A model generated the notes under the pieces. That model saw nothing but the letters and a program-made list of their open reading frames with translations. It was not told the DNA's origin and made no database searches. From Bradyrhizobium sp. LTSP849 (GTDB taxonomy: Bacteria > Pseudomonadota > Alphaproteobacteria > Rhizobiales > Xanthobacteraceae), in NCBI RefSeq assembly GCF_000938255.1, contig NZ_JYMR01000038.1:124001-188000 (forward strand): a DNA stretch of 64,000 nt, given 5' to 3'. This document shows, piece after piece, positions 46,159-55,453 of this stretch. The translations under genes were made by a program, and so were the position numbers. How positions within the stretch are numbered: position 1 is the stretch's first letter; each line of letters starts with the position of its first letter.

Positions 46159-47757
46159 ATGCGGAGCGTACGGGCGCTCGCCGCGATGGCGGCGCTATCT
46201 ATGCTGGCGTTTTCGACCACAACATTCGCCGGCGAGCCCAAACAGGGCGGAATTTTGCGGATGTATCACCGCGACAGCCCTGGCAACGCCTCGATCCATG
46301 AAGGCGCGACCTACTCGCTCAATGTTCCCTTCATGCCGGTGTTCAACAATCTCGTCATCTACAAGCAGGACGAGGCCCAGAACACGATGGACAACATCGT
46401 CCCCGAGCTCGCCGAGAGCTGGGCCTGGGTCAACGACAACAAGACGCTGACCTTCAAGCTGCGCCAGGGCGTCAAATGGCATGACGATAAGCCATTCACC
46501 TCGGCGGACGTGAAGTGCACCTTCGACATGCTGATGGGCAAGTCGCAGCAAAAGTTCCGGCAGAACCCGCGAAAATCCTGGTACGATCAGGTCAACGACG
46601 TCTCGACCAATGGCGATCTCGAGGTCTCCTTCAATCTGAAGCGGCCGCAGCCCTCGCTGCTGGCGCTGCTGGCCTCGGGCTACACGCCGGTCTATCCCTG
46701 CCACGTCTCGCCCGGCGACATGCGCACCCATCCGATCGGCACCGGTCCGTTCAAATTCGTCGAGTTCAAGGCCAATGAATCGATCAAGCTGACCCGCAAT
46801 ACCGACTATTGGCGCAAGGGACGCCCCTATCTCGACGGCATCGAGTTTACCATCATCCCGAACCGCTCGACCGCGATCCTCGCCTTCGTCGCCGGCAAGT
46901 TCGACATGACCTTCCCGACCGAGGTGAGCGTTCCGCTGCTGAAAGACGTCAAATCGCAGGCGCCCAATGCGATCTGCGAGGTCGAACCCAACAATGTCGC
47001 GACCAACATCATCGTCAATTCAAGCGCGCCGCCATTCGACAACATCGACATCCGCCGCGCCATGGCAATGTCACTCGACCGCAAGGCCTTCATCTCGATC
47101 ATGTTCGAGGGCCAGGGCGACGTCGGCGGCACCATGCTGCCGCCACCGAACGGGCTGTGGGGCATGCCGAAGGAGATGCTCGAGAGCATTCCGGGCTACG
47201 GCCCGGATGTGAATGCGAACCGCGAGGAAGCCAAGAAGCTGATGCAGAAGGCCGGCTACGGACCCGACAAGCATCTCGCCGTCAAGGTCTCGACCCGCAA
47301 CATTCCGGTCTATCGCGATCCCGCGGTGATCCTGATCGACCAGCTCAAGAGCATCTATATCGACGGCGAGCTCGACGTGGTCGAGACCGCCAACTGGTTC
47401 CCAAAGATCGCGCGCAAGGACTACATGCTCGGGCTCAACCTGACCGGCAACGCCGTCGACGATCCCGACCAGTCCTTCTACGAGAATTATTCCTGCGGCT
47501 CCGAGCGCAACTATACCAATTACTGCAACAAGGAGATCGAGAAGCTGTTCGACGTGCAGTCGCAGGAGACCGATATCGCCAAGCGCAAGAAGCTGGTGTG
47601 GGACATCGACAAGAAATTGCAGGAGGACGTCGCCCGCCCGATCATCTTCCATGCGCGAACCGGCACCTGCTGGCAGCCCTATGTCAAAGGCGTGACTGTG
47701 ATGACGAACAGCTCGTATAATGGGTACCGGTACGAAGACGTTTGGATGGACAAGTAG
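46159..47757 (+). CDS. ABC transporter substrate-binding protein, peptide/nickel (SBP family 5)
   Basis: A 532-residue periplasmic receptor. ATG 46159 has a GGGAGGA site and a signal peptide (residues 1-24, ending TTFAGEP). Family segments are ELAESWAWVNDNKTLTFKLR, RQGVKWHDDKPFTSADVK and GTGPFKFVEFKANESIKL. It is the first gene of a complete transporter set (two permeases and two ATPases follow). Many family-5 receptors bind peptides, but others bind sugars or plant opines, so the ligand is open. Confidence 0.94.
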   Translation: MRSVRALAAMAALSMLAFSTTTFAGEPKQGGILRMYHRDSPGNASIHEGATYSLNVPFMPVFNNLVIYKQDEAQNTMDNIVPELAESWAWVNDNKTLTFKLRQGVKWHDDKPFTSADVKCTFDMLMGKSQQKFRQNPRKSWYDQVNDVSTNGDLEVSFNLKRPQPSLLALLASGYTPVYPCHVSPGDMRTHPIGTGPFKFVEFKANESIKLTRNTDYWRKGRPYLDGIEFTIIPNRSTAILAFVAGKFDMTFPTEVSVPLLKDVKSQAPNAICEVEPNNVATNIIVNSSAPPFDNIDIRRAMAMSLDRKAFISIMFEGQGDVGGTMLPPPNGLWGMPKEMLESIPGYGPDVNANREEAKKLMQKAGYGPDKHLAVKVSTRNIPVYRDPAVILIDQLKSIYIDGELDVVETANWFPKIARKDYMLGLNLTGNAVDDPDQSFYENYSCGSERNYTNYCNKEIEKLFDVQSQETDIAKRKKLVWDIDKKLQEDVARPIIFHARTGTCWQPYVKGVTVMTNSSYNGYRYEDVWMDK

Positions 47758-47786
47758 CGCACGAACGGCTCGGCGGGAGGGCGCGA

Positions 47787-48734
47787 ATGTTTGCCTATCT
47801 GGTGCGGCGCCTGTTCCTGATGCTCGTGACCCTGTTCGGGATCTCGATCGTCATCTTCTTCCTGTTGCGGATCGTGCCCGGCAACATCGTCGATATCCTG
47901 TTCGCCGCCGCCGGCTATGTCGACCCCGCCGATAAAGCCACTCTGGAGAAGGAGCTCGGCATCGACCAGCCGCTGGTGGTGCAATATTGGCACTGGATCA
48001 GCGGCTTTCTGCGTGGCGATTTCGGCTACTCCTACGTCTCCGAGAAGCCGGCGCTTCAGGAGATTTTGCCGCGGATTCCGATCACGGCGCGGCTAGCGGG
48101 CCTCGCATTGCTGTTTTCGGCGTCGATCGGCATTCCGCTCGGCGTCATCAGCGCAGTGAAACAGGGCACGCGGCTCGACTATGCGTTGCGCGTGGTGAGC
48201 CTGTCCGGCCTGTCGCTGCCGTCATTCTGGCTGGGGCTGCTGGTCCTCACCGCATCGGTGGCGATGTTCGGCGAGATGCCGCTGTTCAATCCGAACCCGC
48301 AGAGCTTTGGCGAGGCGCTTGCGACCTATTGCATCCCGGCGATGGTGGTCGGGTTCCGCAGTTCGGCGCTGACCATGCGCATCACCCGCTCCTCGATGCT
48401 GGAGGTGCTGCGGCAGGACTATATCCGCACCGCGCGCGCCAAGGGTGCATCAGATGCCGCGGTGAACTATCAGCATGCGCTCAAAAACGCGATTCTGCCC
48501 GTGATCACTGTGATCGGCATCGAGGCGGCATTCTTGATCGGCGGCCTCATCGTCACCGAGACCGTGTTCAATATCCCCGGCGTTGCGCGCTTCCTGGTCG
48601 AGGCGATCCGCTGGCGCGATTATCCGATCGTGCAGAACCTGGTGATGCTGATTGCCGTCGTGGTGGTGAGCGCGAATTTCGTCGTCGACATGCTGTACGC
48701 GGTGTTCGACCCACGCATCCGGTACACCGATTAG
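47787..48734 (+). CDS. Dipeptide-type ABC transporter permease (DppB-like)
   Basis: A 315-residue permease with six hydrophobic segments. The EAA-type coupling loop reads RQDYIRTARAKGA. ATG 47787 is preceded by GGGAGG. It follows the receptor gene by 29 bases and is 9 bases before the second permease. Confidence 0.93.
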   Translation: MFAYLVRRLFLMLVTLFGISIVIFFLLRIVPGNIVDILFAAAGYVDPADKATLEKELGIDQPLVVQYWHWISGFLRGDFGYSYVSEKPALQEILPRIPITARLAGLALLFSASIGIPLGVISAVKQGTRLDYALRVVSLSGLSLPSFWLGLLVLTASVAMFGEMPLFNPNPQSFGEALATYCIPAMVVGFRSSALTMRITRSSMLEVLRQDYIRTARAKGASDAAVNYQHALKNAILPVITVIGIEAAFLIGGLIVTETVFNIPGVARFLVEAIRWRDYPIVQNLVMLIAVVVVSANFVVDMLYAVFDPRIRYTD

Positions 48735-48743
48735 GAGACCTAT

Positions 48744-49637
48744 TTGGCCGCGATCGACTATGAGGTTGAACTGAGACGCGCCGGGGCACACGCCACCGAT
48801 GGCTGGCGGCGCGTGCTGTTCCTGATGCAACGGCATGTGCTCGGCGCGGCCGGGCTCATCATCATGATCGCGTTCGTGTTCACCGCGATCTTCGCGGACT
48901 TCATCGCGCGCTATGATCCCCTGACGATCGACGCCGCCCGCGCACTGGCTCGCCCGAGCCTGGCGCACTGGATGGGCACGGACTCCTTCGGCCGCGACGT
49001 CTTCAGCCGGATCATCCACGGCGCGCGGATCTCGCTTGCGGTGGGAATCGGCTCGACCACGCTCGGCGGCACCATCGGCGTCATCGTTGGCCTGACCTCC
49101 GGCTATCTCTCGGGCTGGGTCGACCTCGTATTCCAGCGCGTCTCCGACGTCCTCCAGGCGCTGCCGTTGCTGGTGCTGGCCCTGATCATGACGGCGGCAC
49201 TCGGTCCGTCCCTGCCGAACGTCATCATCGCCATCGCCATTCCTCTGATCCCGACCGTGTCACGCGTCATCCGCGCCAACACGCTGGCGCTGCGCGAACT
49301 GCCCTTCATCGAGGCCGCCAAGTCGATCGGGATGAGCGAGACGCGGATTGCGCTGCGCCACGTGCTGCCGAACACGCTGGCGCCGCTGATCGTGCTCGCC
49401 ACCGCCCAGCTCGGCTCGACCATTCTCACGGAAGCCTCGCTCTCCTTCCTCGGCCTCGGCATTCCCGAGCCCTACCCATCCTGGGGACGCATGCTCTCGG
49501 AATCCGCCGCCGAATACGTCCGCACCGCGCCCTGGCTCGTGATTTTTCCGGGCATCGCCATCAGCCTCGCCGTGTTCGGCGCCAATCTGTTCGGTGACGC
49601 CTTGCGCGACATCCTCGATCCCCGGCAGCGCGGCTGA
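48744..49637 (+). CDS. Dipeptide-type ABC transporter permease (DppC-like)
   Basis: A 297-residue permease. It starts at TTG 48744 (MAAIDYEVELRR) with AGGAG a few bases before; no nearer ATG gives the N-terminal soluble part. The pattern HWMGTDSFGRDVFSRIIHGAR is typical of DppC, and the coupling loop is LPFIEAAKSIGM. It overlaps the next gene by one base (TGATG). Confidence 0.93.
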   Translation: MAAIDYEVELRRAGAHATDGWRRVLFLMQRHVLGAAGLIIMIAFVFTAIFADFIARYDPLTIDAARALARPSLAHWMGTDSFGRDVFSRIIHGARISLAVGIGSTTLGGTIGVIVGLTSGYLSGWVDLVFQRVSDVLQALPLLVLALIMTAALGPSLPNVIIAIAIPLIPTVSRVIRANTLALRELPFIEAAKSIGMSETRIALRHVLPNTLAPLIVLATAQLGSTILTEASLSFLGLGIPEPYPSWGRMLSESAAEYVRTAPWLVIFPGIAISLAVFGANLFGDALRDILDPRQRG

Positions 49638-50644
49638 TGACGAACACATCCGATCTCGTCCTCGAGGTAAAGAACCTCAAAACGGTGTTCTTCACCAATT
49701 CGGGGCTGTTCAAGGCGGTCGACGACATCTCGTTCACCGTGAAGCGCGGCGAAACGCTGGCAATCGTCGGCGAGTCCGGTTGCGGCAAGAGCGTCACGGC
49801 GCTGTCCCTGATGCGGCTGGTGCCCGATCCGCCCGGCCGCATCGTCGGCGGCTCGATCACGCTCGAAGGCACCGATCTGCTGGCGCTGGACGAAGCAGGA
49901 ATGCGCGCAATCCGGGGCGATCGCATCTCCATGATCTTCCAGGAGCCGATGACCTCGCTCAACCCGGTGATGCGGATCGGCGATCAGATCAGCGAGGCCG
50001 TGCGGCTGCATCGGACCGTCTCGACCAGGGAGGCAGGCGACATCGCGGTCGAGATGCTGCGCCTGGTGCGCATCCCCGAACCCGCGCGGCGCGCCCGGGA
50101 ATATCCGCATCAACTCTCGGGCGGCATGCGCCAGCGTGCCATGATCGCGATGGCGCTGGCCTGCCGGCCGGCACTTCTGATCGCGGACGAGCCGACCACC
50201 GCGCTTGATGTCACCATCCAGGCGCAGATCCTGGCGCTGATCCTCGATCTCCAGAAGGAGCTCGGCACCGGCCTCGTGCTGATCACGCATGATCTCGGTG
50301 TCGTCGCCCAGACCGCGCAGCGCGTGATCGTGATGTATGCGGGCAAGAAGGTCGAGGAAGCCAGCGTCGAGGCGTTGTTCGCCGCACCAAAACATCCTTA
50401 TACGCGTGGGCTGATGGCCTCGATTCCCACCGTGCCGGCATCCGGTGTCGCGGCGCAGGCACGGCTGAATGAAATTCCCGGCACCGTGCCGTCGCTGGTG
50501 CGGCTGCCGCCGGGCTGCGCCTTCGCGCCGCGCTGCAAGCTCGCAATCAAGCGTTGCCAGGAGGAATATCCGCCGCTTGCAGATTGGGGCGGTGGCCATC
50601 TCGCCGCATGCTGGCGCGCGGAAGAAGTGGCGGAGGTGGCATGA
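49637..50644 (+). CDS. Dipeptide-type ABC transporter ATPase (DppD-like)
   Basis: A 335-residue ATPase: Walker A GESGCGKSV, signature LSGGMRQRAMIAMAL, Walker B LLIADEPTTALD. The C-terminus has the oligopeptide-type cysteine cluster (CAFAPRCKLAIKRC) that in many relatives binds an iron-sulfur cluster. It overlaps both neighbours, by 1 and 4 bases, so the set is translated together. Confidence 0.94.
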   Translation: MTNTSDLVLEVKNLKTVFFTNSGLFKAVDDISFTVKRGETLAIVGESGCGKSVTALSLMRLVPDPPGRIVGGSITLEGTDLLALDEAGMRAIRGDRISMIFQEPMTSLNPVMRIGDQISEAVRLHRTVSTREAGDIAVEMLRLVRIPEPARRAREYPHQLSGGMRQRAMIAMALACRPALLIADEPTTALDVTIQAQILALILDLQKELGTGLVLITHDLGVVAQTAQRVIVMYAGKKVEEASVEALFAAPKHPYTRGLMASIPTVPASGVAAQARLNEIPGTVPSLVRLPPGCAFAPRCKLAIKRCQEEYPPLADWGGGHLAACWRAEEVAEVA

Positions 50645-51627
50645 CCGGGGCGTTGCTCGAAGTCACCGATCTCATGAAGCATTATCCGGTGCGCGCCGGC
50701 GTGCTGCGCCGGCAGGTCGGCACCGTGCATGCGGTGGACGGTGTCTCCTTCTCGGTTGGTGTCGGAGAAACACTGGGCCTCGTCGGCGAATCCGGCTGCG
50801 GCAAATCGACGGTGGCGCGCAGCGTGCTGCGGCTGGTCGAGCCGACCTCGGGCCAGATCCGCCTCGACGGTGAGGACATCACCCATCTCTCCAAGACCGC
50901 GCTGCGCCCGCATCGCCGTTCGATGCAGATCGTGTTCCAGGACCCGTTCGCCTCGCTCAACCCGCGCATGACCGCAGGCGACATCGTCGGCGAGCCGCTG
51001 GCCGTGCACGGGCTCGCGACCGGCAAGGCGCTGGTGACACGCACCGCACAACTGTTCGAGCAGGTGGGCCTGCGGCCCGACCAGATGCGCAATTTCCCGC
51101 ATCAATTCTCCGGCGGCCAGCGCCAGCGCATCTGCATCGCGCGCGCACTCGCGCTCGGGCCCCGGCTGATCGTCTGCGACGAGCCGGTCTCCGCGCTCGA
51201 CGTCTCGATCCAGGCGCAGGTGATCAACCTGCTGATCGATTTGCAACGGCAGCACGGCTTCTCCTATCTCTTCATCGCGCATGACCTCGCGGTGGTCGCC
51301 CATATCAGCCACCGCGTCGCCGTGATGTATCTTGGCCGCATCGTCGAGATCGCCGACAAGGACGAGCTGTTCCGTAATCCGCGCCATCCCTACACGCAGG
51401 CACTGCTGGCTTCGGTGCCGGTCGCGAACCCCCTTGCCAAGAAGCTTGCGCCACTTGTCGACGGCGATGTGCCGAGCCCGGTCAATCCGCCACCAGGATG
51501 CGCGTTTCACACGCGCTGCCGGTTTGCGGTGGAGCAGTGCAAGACGGAGCGGCCAGCGCTGGTGCAGGCCGGTGATGGGCACCAGGTAGCGTGTTTGCTG
51601 AATGAGGGGACGGGACGGAGCCAGTGA
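50641..51627 (+). CDS. Dipeptide-type ABC transporter ATPase (DppF-like)
   Basis: A 328-residue ATPase: Walker A GESGCGKST, signature FSGGQRQRICIARAL, Walker B LIVCDEPVSALD, and a C-terminal cysteine cluster (GCAFHTRCRFAVEQC). It starts in a 4-base overlap (ATGA) with DppD-like. It ends 2 bases before a BIME-like element, beyond which convergent genes begin. Confidence 0.94.
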   Translation: MTGALLEVTDLMKHYPVRAGVLRRQVGTVHAVDGVSFSVGVGETLGLVGESGCGKSTVARSVLRLVEPTSGQIRLDGEDITHLSKTALRPHRRSMQIVFQDPFASLNPRMTAGDIVGEPLAVHGLATGKALVTRTAQLFEQVGLRPDQMRNFPHQFSGGQRQRICIARALALGPRLIVCDEPVSALDVSIQAQVINLLIDLQRQHGFSYLFIAHDLAVVAHISHRVAVMYLGRIVEIADKDELFRNPRHPYTQALLASVPVANPLAKKLAPLVDGDVPSPVNPPPGCAFHTRCRFAVEQCKTERPALVQAGDGHQVACLLNEGTGRSQ

Positions 51628-51628
51628 C

Positions 51629-51749
51629 GTCGTCCCGGCGAAGGCCGGGACCCATAACCACTGGATCGAGTTTGGCGAAGACTCGGAGTTGTCAGCTCGC
51701 ATCATAACCTCTCCCGGTGGTTATGGATCCCGGCCTTCGCCGGGACGAC
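51629..51749. repeat. BIME-like two-armed element, copy 6
   Basis: Intact arms, right arm with GGATCCCGG. It lies between convergent genes, and its right end encodes the last nine residues (RRPGEGRDP) and stop codon of the minus-strand carboxylase gene. Confidence 0.9.
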
Positions 51750-53742
51750 GAGATGAGTTTGAGGCGCTAACCCGCCCAATCTCCGCCACGATCCTCCCCG
51801 TCGTGACCTGCTCGCCTTCGACAACATCGATCGCGGCGACGACGCCGTCGATGCCGGCCTTGTGGACATGCTCCATCTTCATCGCTTCCAGCGTCAACAC
51901 CGGCTGACCGGCCGTGACACGGTCGCCCGGCTTGACCAGGACGGAGACGACGCGGCCGTTCATGGCGGCGCGGACCTTGCCGTCGCCGCCGTTGGTGGCG
52001 GCAGCCTTCGGTGCTGTGAGGGTGAGATCCGTGACCGCGAGCGGGATGCCGCGATGCCCGAGATAGAGCCCGTCGCCGTCGCGCAGGAACTTCGCACTGT
52101 CCATCACGCCATCATGACGGAAGCGAACGGCGTCAACATCCAGCTGGTCGATATCGAACTTGTCCTGCCGGCCGTCGGAAGCCACGACGTAGCTGCCGCC
52201 GCGTTCGCGCGTGACTTCCAGCTCATGCGTGTGACCGGCGATCTCGATTTTCGCCGGCAGCGGGAACGTTGCCGCGAGACTCCGCCCGCTGCGCCATGAC
52301 GGCGCGAGAGGATTGGTGATGTAAAGCAACAGCCCCGCCAGCGCCGTGGCGAACGCACTGTCCGCCCGAGGCGCCAGCAGCTCATCGCGATGCGCTTCGA
52401 TGAACGCTGTCGTCGCCTCGCCCCGGGCAAAACCGGGATGGCGCAGGCAGGACATTAGGAACGCCTGATTGGTCGTCACGCCGAACGCTGTGAGTTGCTC
52501 CAGGCCGACAATCAGCCGCCCCCTCGCCTCCTCGCGCGTCGTGCCGTGGCTGATGACCTTGGCGATCATGGAATCGTAGAACGGCGGGATCTCCGTGCCC
52601 GATTGCAGCGCGTGCTCGACGCGGATGCCGTCCGGCACCTGCCAGCGCGCTATACGGCCCGACTGCGGCATGAAATCCTGCGCGGCATCCTCGGAGCACA
52701 GTCGCACCTCGATGGCGTGGCCTGAGAATTTAATGTCCTGCTGCTTCACCGGCAACGGCTCGCCGCGCGCGACGCGCAGCTGCAATTCGACGAGGTCGAG
52801 CTCGGTGATCGCCTCGGTCACGGGATGCTCGACCTGGAGGCGCGTGTTCATCTCCATGAAGTAGAACGCGCCGCTCTCATCGAGCAGGAATTCCAGCGTG
52901 CCGGCGCCCTCGTAACGCAGCGCCTTGACCGCGGCGACGGCGACCTCGCCCATCTTTGCGCGCAGCTCCGGTGTGACCGCGGGCGACGGCGCTTCCTCGA
53001 TCAGCTTCTGGTGCCGGCGTTGCACCGAGCAGTCGCGCTCACCGAGATGGATGGCATTGCCGTGGCTGTCGCCGAACACCTGGATCTCGATGTGGCGCGG
53101 ATTCTGGATGGCGCGTTCGAGGATCACGGTCGGATCGCCGAACGCGGCCTTAGCCTCGGAGCGCGCGCTGCGCAACGCATCGGGAAACGACGCCGCATCG
53201 GTCACGAGCCGCATGCCGCGGCCGCCGCCACCAGCGACCGCCTTGATCATGACGGGGAAGCCGATCTTCCTGGCCTCCGCGTGCATCACCTCGTCGTTTT
53301 GGTCGGCGCCCTGATAGCCGGGCACGCAGGGCACGCCGGCCTTCCTCATGATCTCCTTGGCGCCCGCTTTGTTACCCATCGCCTCGATCGCCTGCGGCGA
53401 CGGGCCGATGAAAACGAGGCCGGCGTCCTTGCAGGCCTGCGCAAAATCCTCGTTCTCGGCGAGGAAGCCGTAGCCGGGATGCACGGCATCTGCACCGCTG
53501 GCTTTAGCGGCAGCAATGATCGCGGCGATGTTGAGATAGGATTGCGCCGGCAAAGCTTCGCCGATGCGCACGGCCTGATCTGCCTGCTTCACGTGGAGCG
53601 CATCGCGATCGGCATCCGAATAGACCGCGACGACGCCGAGGCCGAGCTGACGCGAACTGCGCATCACACGCAGCGCGATCTCGCCGCGGTTGGCAATCAA
53701 GACCTTGAAGAACGGGCGGTGCTGCACTGATCCGTTCCTCAT
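51721..53742 (-). CDS. Acyl-CoA carboxylase alpha subunit (biotin carboxylase + BCCP)
   Basis: A 673-residue subunit. Order: biotin carboxylase N-domain (ANRGEIALRVMR), ATP-grasp (AVAGGGGRGMRLV), catalytic segment EMNTRLQVEHPVTE, then a linker and a biotin-carrier domain with biotinyl Lys622 in LEAMKMEH. The overall length fits methylcrotonyl-, geranyl- or propionyl-CoA carboxylases. It begins in a 4-base overlap with the transferase gene. The C-terminal tail RRPGEGRDP comes from a repeat and is probably dispensable. The acyl-CoA substrate cannot be decided from sequence. Confidence 0.93.
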   Translation of the reverse strand: MRNGSVQHRPFFKVLIANRGEIALRVMRSSRQLGLGVVAVYSDADRDALHVKQADQAVRIGEALPAQSYLNIAAIIAAAKASGADAVHPGYGFLAENEDFAQACKDAGLVFIGPSPQAIEAMGNKAGAKEIMRKAGVPCVPGYQGADQNDEVMHAEARKIGFPVMIKAVAGGGGRGMRLVTDAASFPDALRSARSEAKAAFGDPTVILERAIQNPRHIEIQVFGDSHGNAIHLGERDCSVQRRHQKLIEEAPSPAVTPELRAKMGEVAVAAVKALRYEGAGTLEFLLDESGAFYFMEMNTRLQVEHPVTEAITELDLVELQLRVARGEPLPVKQQDIKFSGHAIEVRLCSEDAAQDFMPQSGRIARWQVPDGIRVEHALQSGTEIPPFYDSMIAKVISHGTTREEARGRLIVGLEQLTAFGVTTNQAFLMSCLRHPGFARGEATTAFIEAHRDELLAPRADSAFATALAGLLLYITNPLAPSWRSGRSLAATFPLPAKIEIAGHTHELEVTRERGGSYVVASDGRQDKFDIDQLDVDAVRFRHDGVMDSAKFLRDGDGLYLGHRGIPLAVTDLTLTAPKAAATNGGDGKVRAAMNGRVVSVLVKPGDRVTAGQPVLTLEAMKMEHVHKAGIDGVVAAIDVVEGEQVTTGRIVAEIGRVSASNSSRRPGEGRDP

Positions 53743-55355
53743 GGGCGGGCCACCGAGAACTGCATGCGCTGCGGCGTGCGTGCGTCACCCTCGCGGCAGA
53801 TCGCGAGCACTTCAGACAGGACCGCGCGGGTATCGCGCGGATCGATCACGCCGTCGTCGAGCACGCGGGCGCTGGTCGAGAACACGTCCATCTGGCCGTC
53901 GAACACGCCGATGATCTGCGCCTTCATGGCCTCGAGCTTTTCCTTCTCGGCCGGCTTGCCGCGTCGCGCGGCGGCGGCCTCGGTCACGATCGCCATGGTC
54001 TCGGCGGCCTGCTCGCCGCCCATCACGGCGGTCTTGGCGTTGGGCCAGGAGAAGCAGAAGCGCGGATGGAAGCCGCGGCCACACATGCCGTAATTGCCGG
54101 CACCGAACGAGGCGCCGCAATAGATCGTGATCTGCGGTACCGTCGCCGAGGTCACGGCCTGGATCATCTTCGAGCCGTGCTTGATCATGCCGGCTTCTTC
54201 GTAAGATTTTCCGACCATGTAGCCGGTGGTGTTGTTGAGATAGAGCAGCGGTGTGCGGGTCTGGCAGCAGGCCTGGATGAAATGGGTCGCCTTGTTGGCG
54301 CCGGCCGGATCGAGCGGACCGTTGTTGGTGATGATGCCGATCGCCTGGCCCTCGATGCGGGCATGGCCGCAGACGGTGGCCGGGCCGTAATTCGGCGCCA
54401 TCTCGGTGAAATCGGAATCATCGACGATGCGCGCGATCACCTGCTTCATGTCGACGGGCCGCTTGTGATCCATCGGCATGATGCCGAGCAGCTCGTCCTG
54501 GTCGTAACGCGGCGGCTTGAATTGCGCAGCCGCCCTTTCCGGCCGCTGCCATTCCAGCGCCGCCATGATCTCACGCGCGATGCGCAGCGCATCGCGGTCG
54601 TCTTCGGCAAGATAATCGCCGAGGCCGGACACCTGCGTGTGCATCTCGGCGCCACCGAGCTCCTCCTCGGTCGCGATCTCACCGGTCGCGGCCTTCAGCA
54701 GCGGCGGCCCGGCAAGGAAGGCACGGGTGCGGCCGCGCACCATGACGATGTAGTCGGAGAGACCGGTCTGATAGGCGCCGCCGGCGGTCGAGGAACCGTG
54801 CGTCACCGTGACGACCGGCAACCCTGCTGCCGACAAACGCGCGAGGTTGCGAAAGATGTTGCCGCCGCGAACGAAATCCTCGACGCGGTAGCGCAGCAGG
54901 TTCGCGCCAGCGCTTTCGACGAGCTGCACGTAAGGCAGCTTGTTCTCCAGCGCGAGCTCCTGCACGCGCAGCGTCTTGTCGATGCCATAGGGCTGGAGCG
55001 CGCCGGCATCGATGCCGGCGTCGTTGGCGCTGACCATGCAGCGGATACCCGACACGAAGCCGATGCCGGCGATCACGCCGCCGCCGGGCACGCTCTTGTT
55101 CGCATCCGGCACGTCGAACATGTAGCCGGCGAGCGTCGACAGCTCGATGAAGGGCGCACCGGGATCAAGCACGAGCGCGACACGCTCGCGCGGCAGCAAC
55201 TGGCCGCGCTTGTGGAAGCGATCCTTTGCTGCGGCGGATGCCGCGCGCGTGCGCTCTTCCAGCGCGCGCATGCGGTCGATCAGCGAGAGCATACCGTCGC
55301 GGTTGGCGTGGTAGGCCGCGCTGCCGGGGGAAATGGTGTTGTCGAGAATGGACAT
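53739..55355 (-). CDS. Acyl-CoA carboxylase beta subunit (carboxyltransferase)
   Basis: A 538-residue subunit of the crotonase-like carboxyltransferase fold, starting at ATG 55355 (MSILDNTISPGSAAYHANR) with AGGA upstream. HGSSTAGGAYQTGLSDY and GNYGMCGRGFHPRFCFSWP are typical of methylcrotonyl-CoA-type beta subunits and give the acyl-CoA and biotin sites. Its stop codon overlaps the alpha-subunit start (ATGA). Leucine or acyclic terpenoid breakdown is likely, but no hydratase or lyase gene is in the window to decide. Confidence 0.93.
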   Translation of the reverse strand: MSILDNTISPGSAAYHANRDGMLSLIDRMRALEERTRAASAAAKDRFHKRGQLLPRERVALVLDPGAPFIELSTLAGYMFDVPDANKSVPGGGVIAGIGFVSGIRCMVSANDAGIDAGALQPYGIDKTLRVQELALENKLPYVQLVESAGANLLRYRVEDFVRGGNIFRNLARLSAAGLPVVTVTHGSSTAGGAYQTGLSDYIVMVRGRTRAFLAGPPLLKAATGEIATEEELGGAEMHTQVSGLGDYLAEDDRDALRIAREIMAALEWQRPERAAAQFKPPRYDQDELLGIMPMDHKRPVDMKQVIARIVDDSDFTEMAPNYGPATVCGHARIEGQAIGIITNNGPLDPAGANKATHFIQACCQTRTPLLYLNNTTGYMVGKSYEEAGMIKHGSKMIQAVTSATVPQITIYCGASFGAGNYGMCGRGFHPRFCFSWPNAKTAVMGGEQAAETMAIVTEAAAARRGKPAEKEKLEAMKAQIIGVFDGQMDVFSTSARVLDDGVIDPRDTRAVLSEVLAICREGDARTPQRMQFSVARP

Positions 55356-55370
55356 AATTTGATCCTGCTC

Positions 55371-55437
55371 GTCATTGCGAGGAGCGACTTGTCCGCCGTA
55401 GCTCGAAGAGCGAAGGCGGAAGCGACGAAGCAATGAC
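55371..55437. repeat. GTCATTGCGAGGAGCGA palindromic element
   Basis: A 67-base element with inverted ends GTCATTGC / GCAATGAC and an inner CCGCCG...GCGAAGGCGG motif. From memory, units of this type are common in Rhizobiales. It lies between the BKACE-type gene and the carboxylase gene, in the middle of their transcription. Confidence 0.75.
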
Positions 55438-55453
55438 GGGTGAGGCGACCCCC

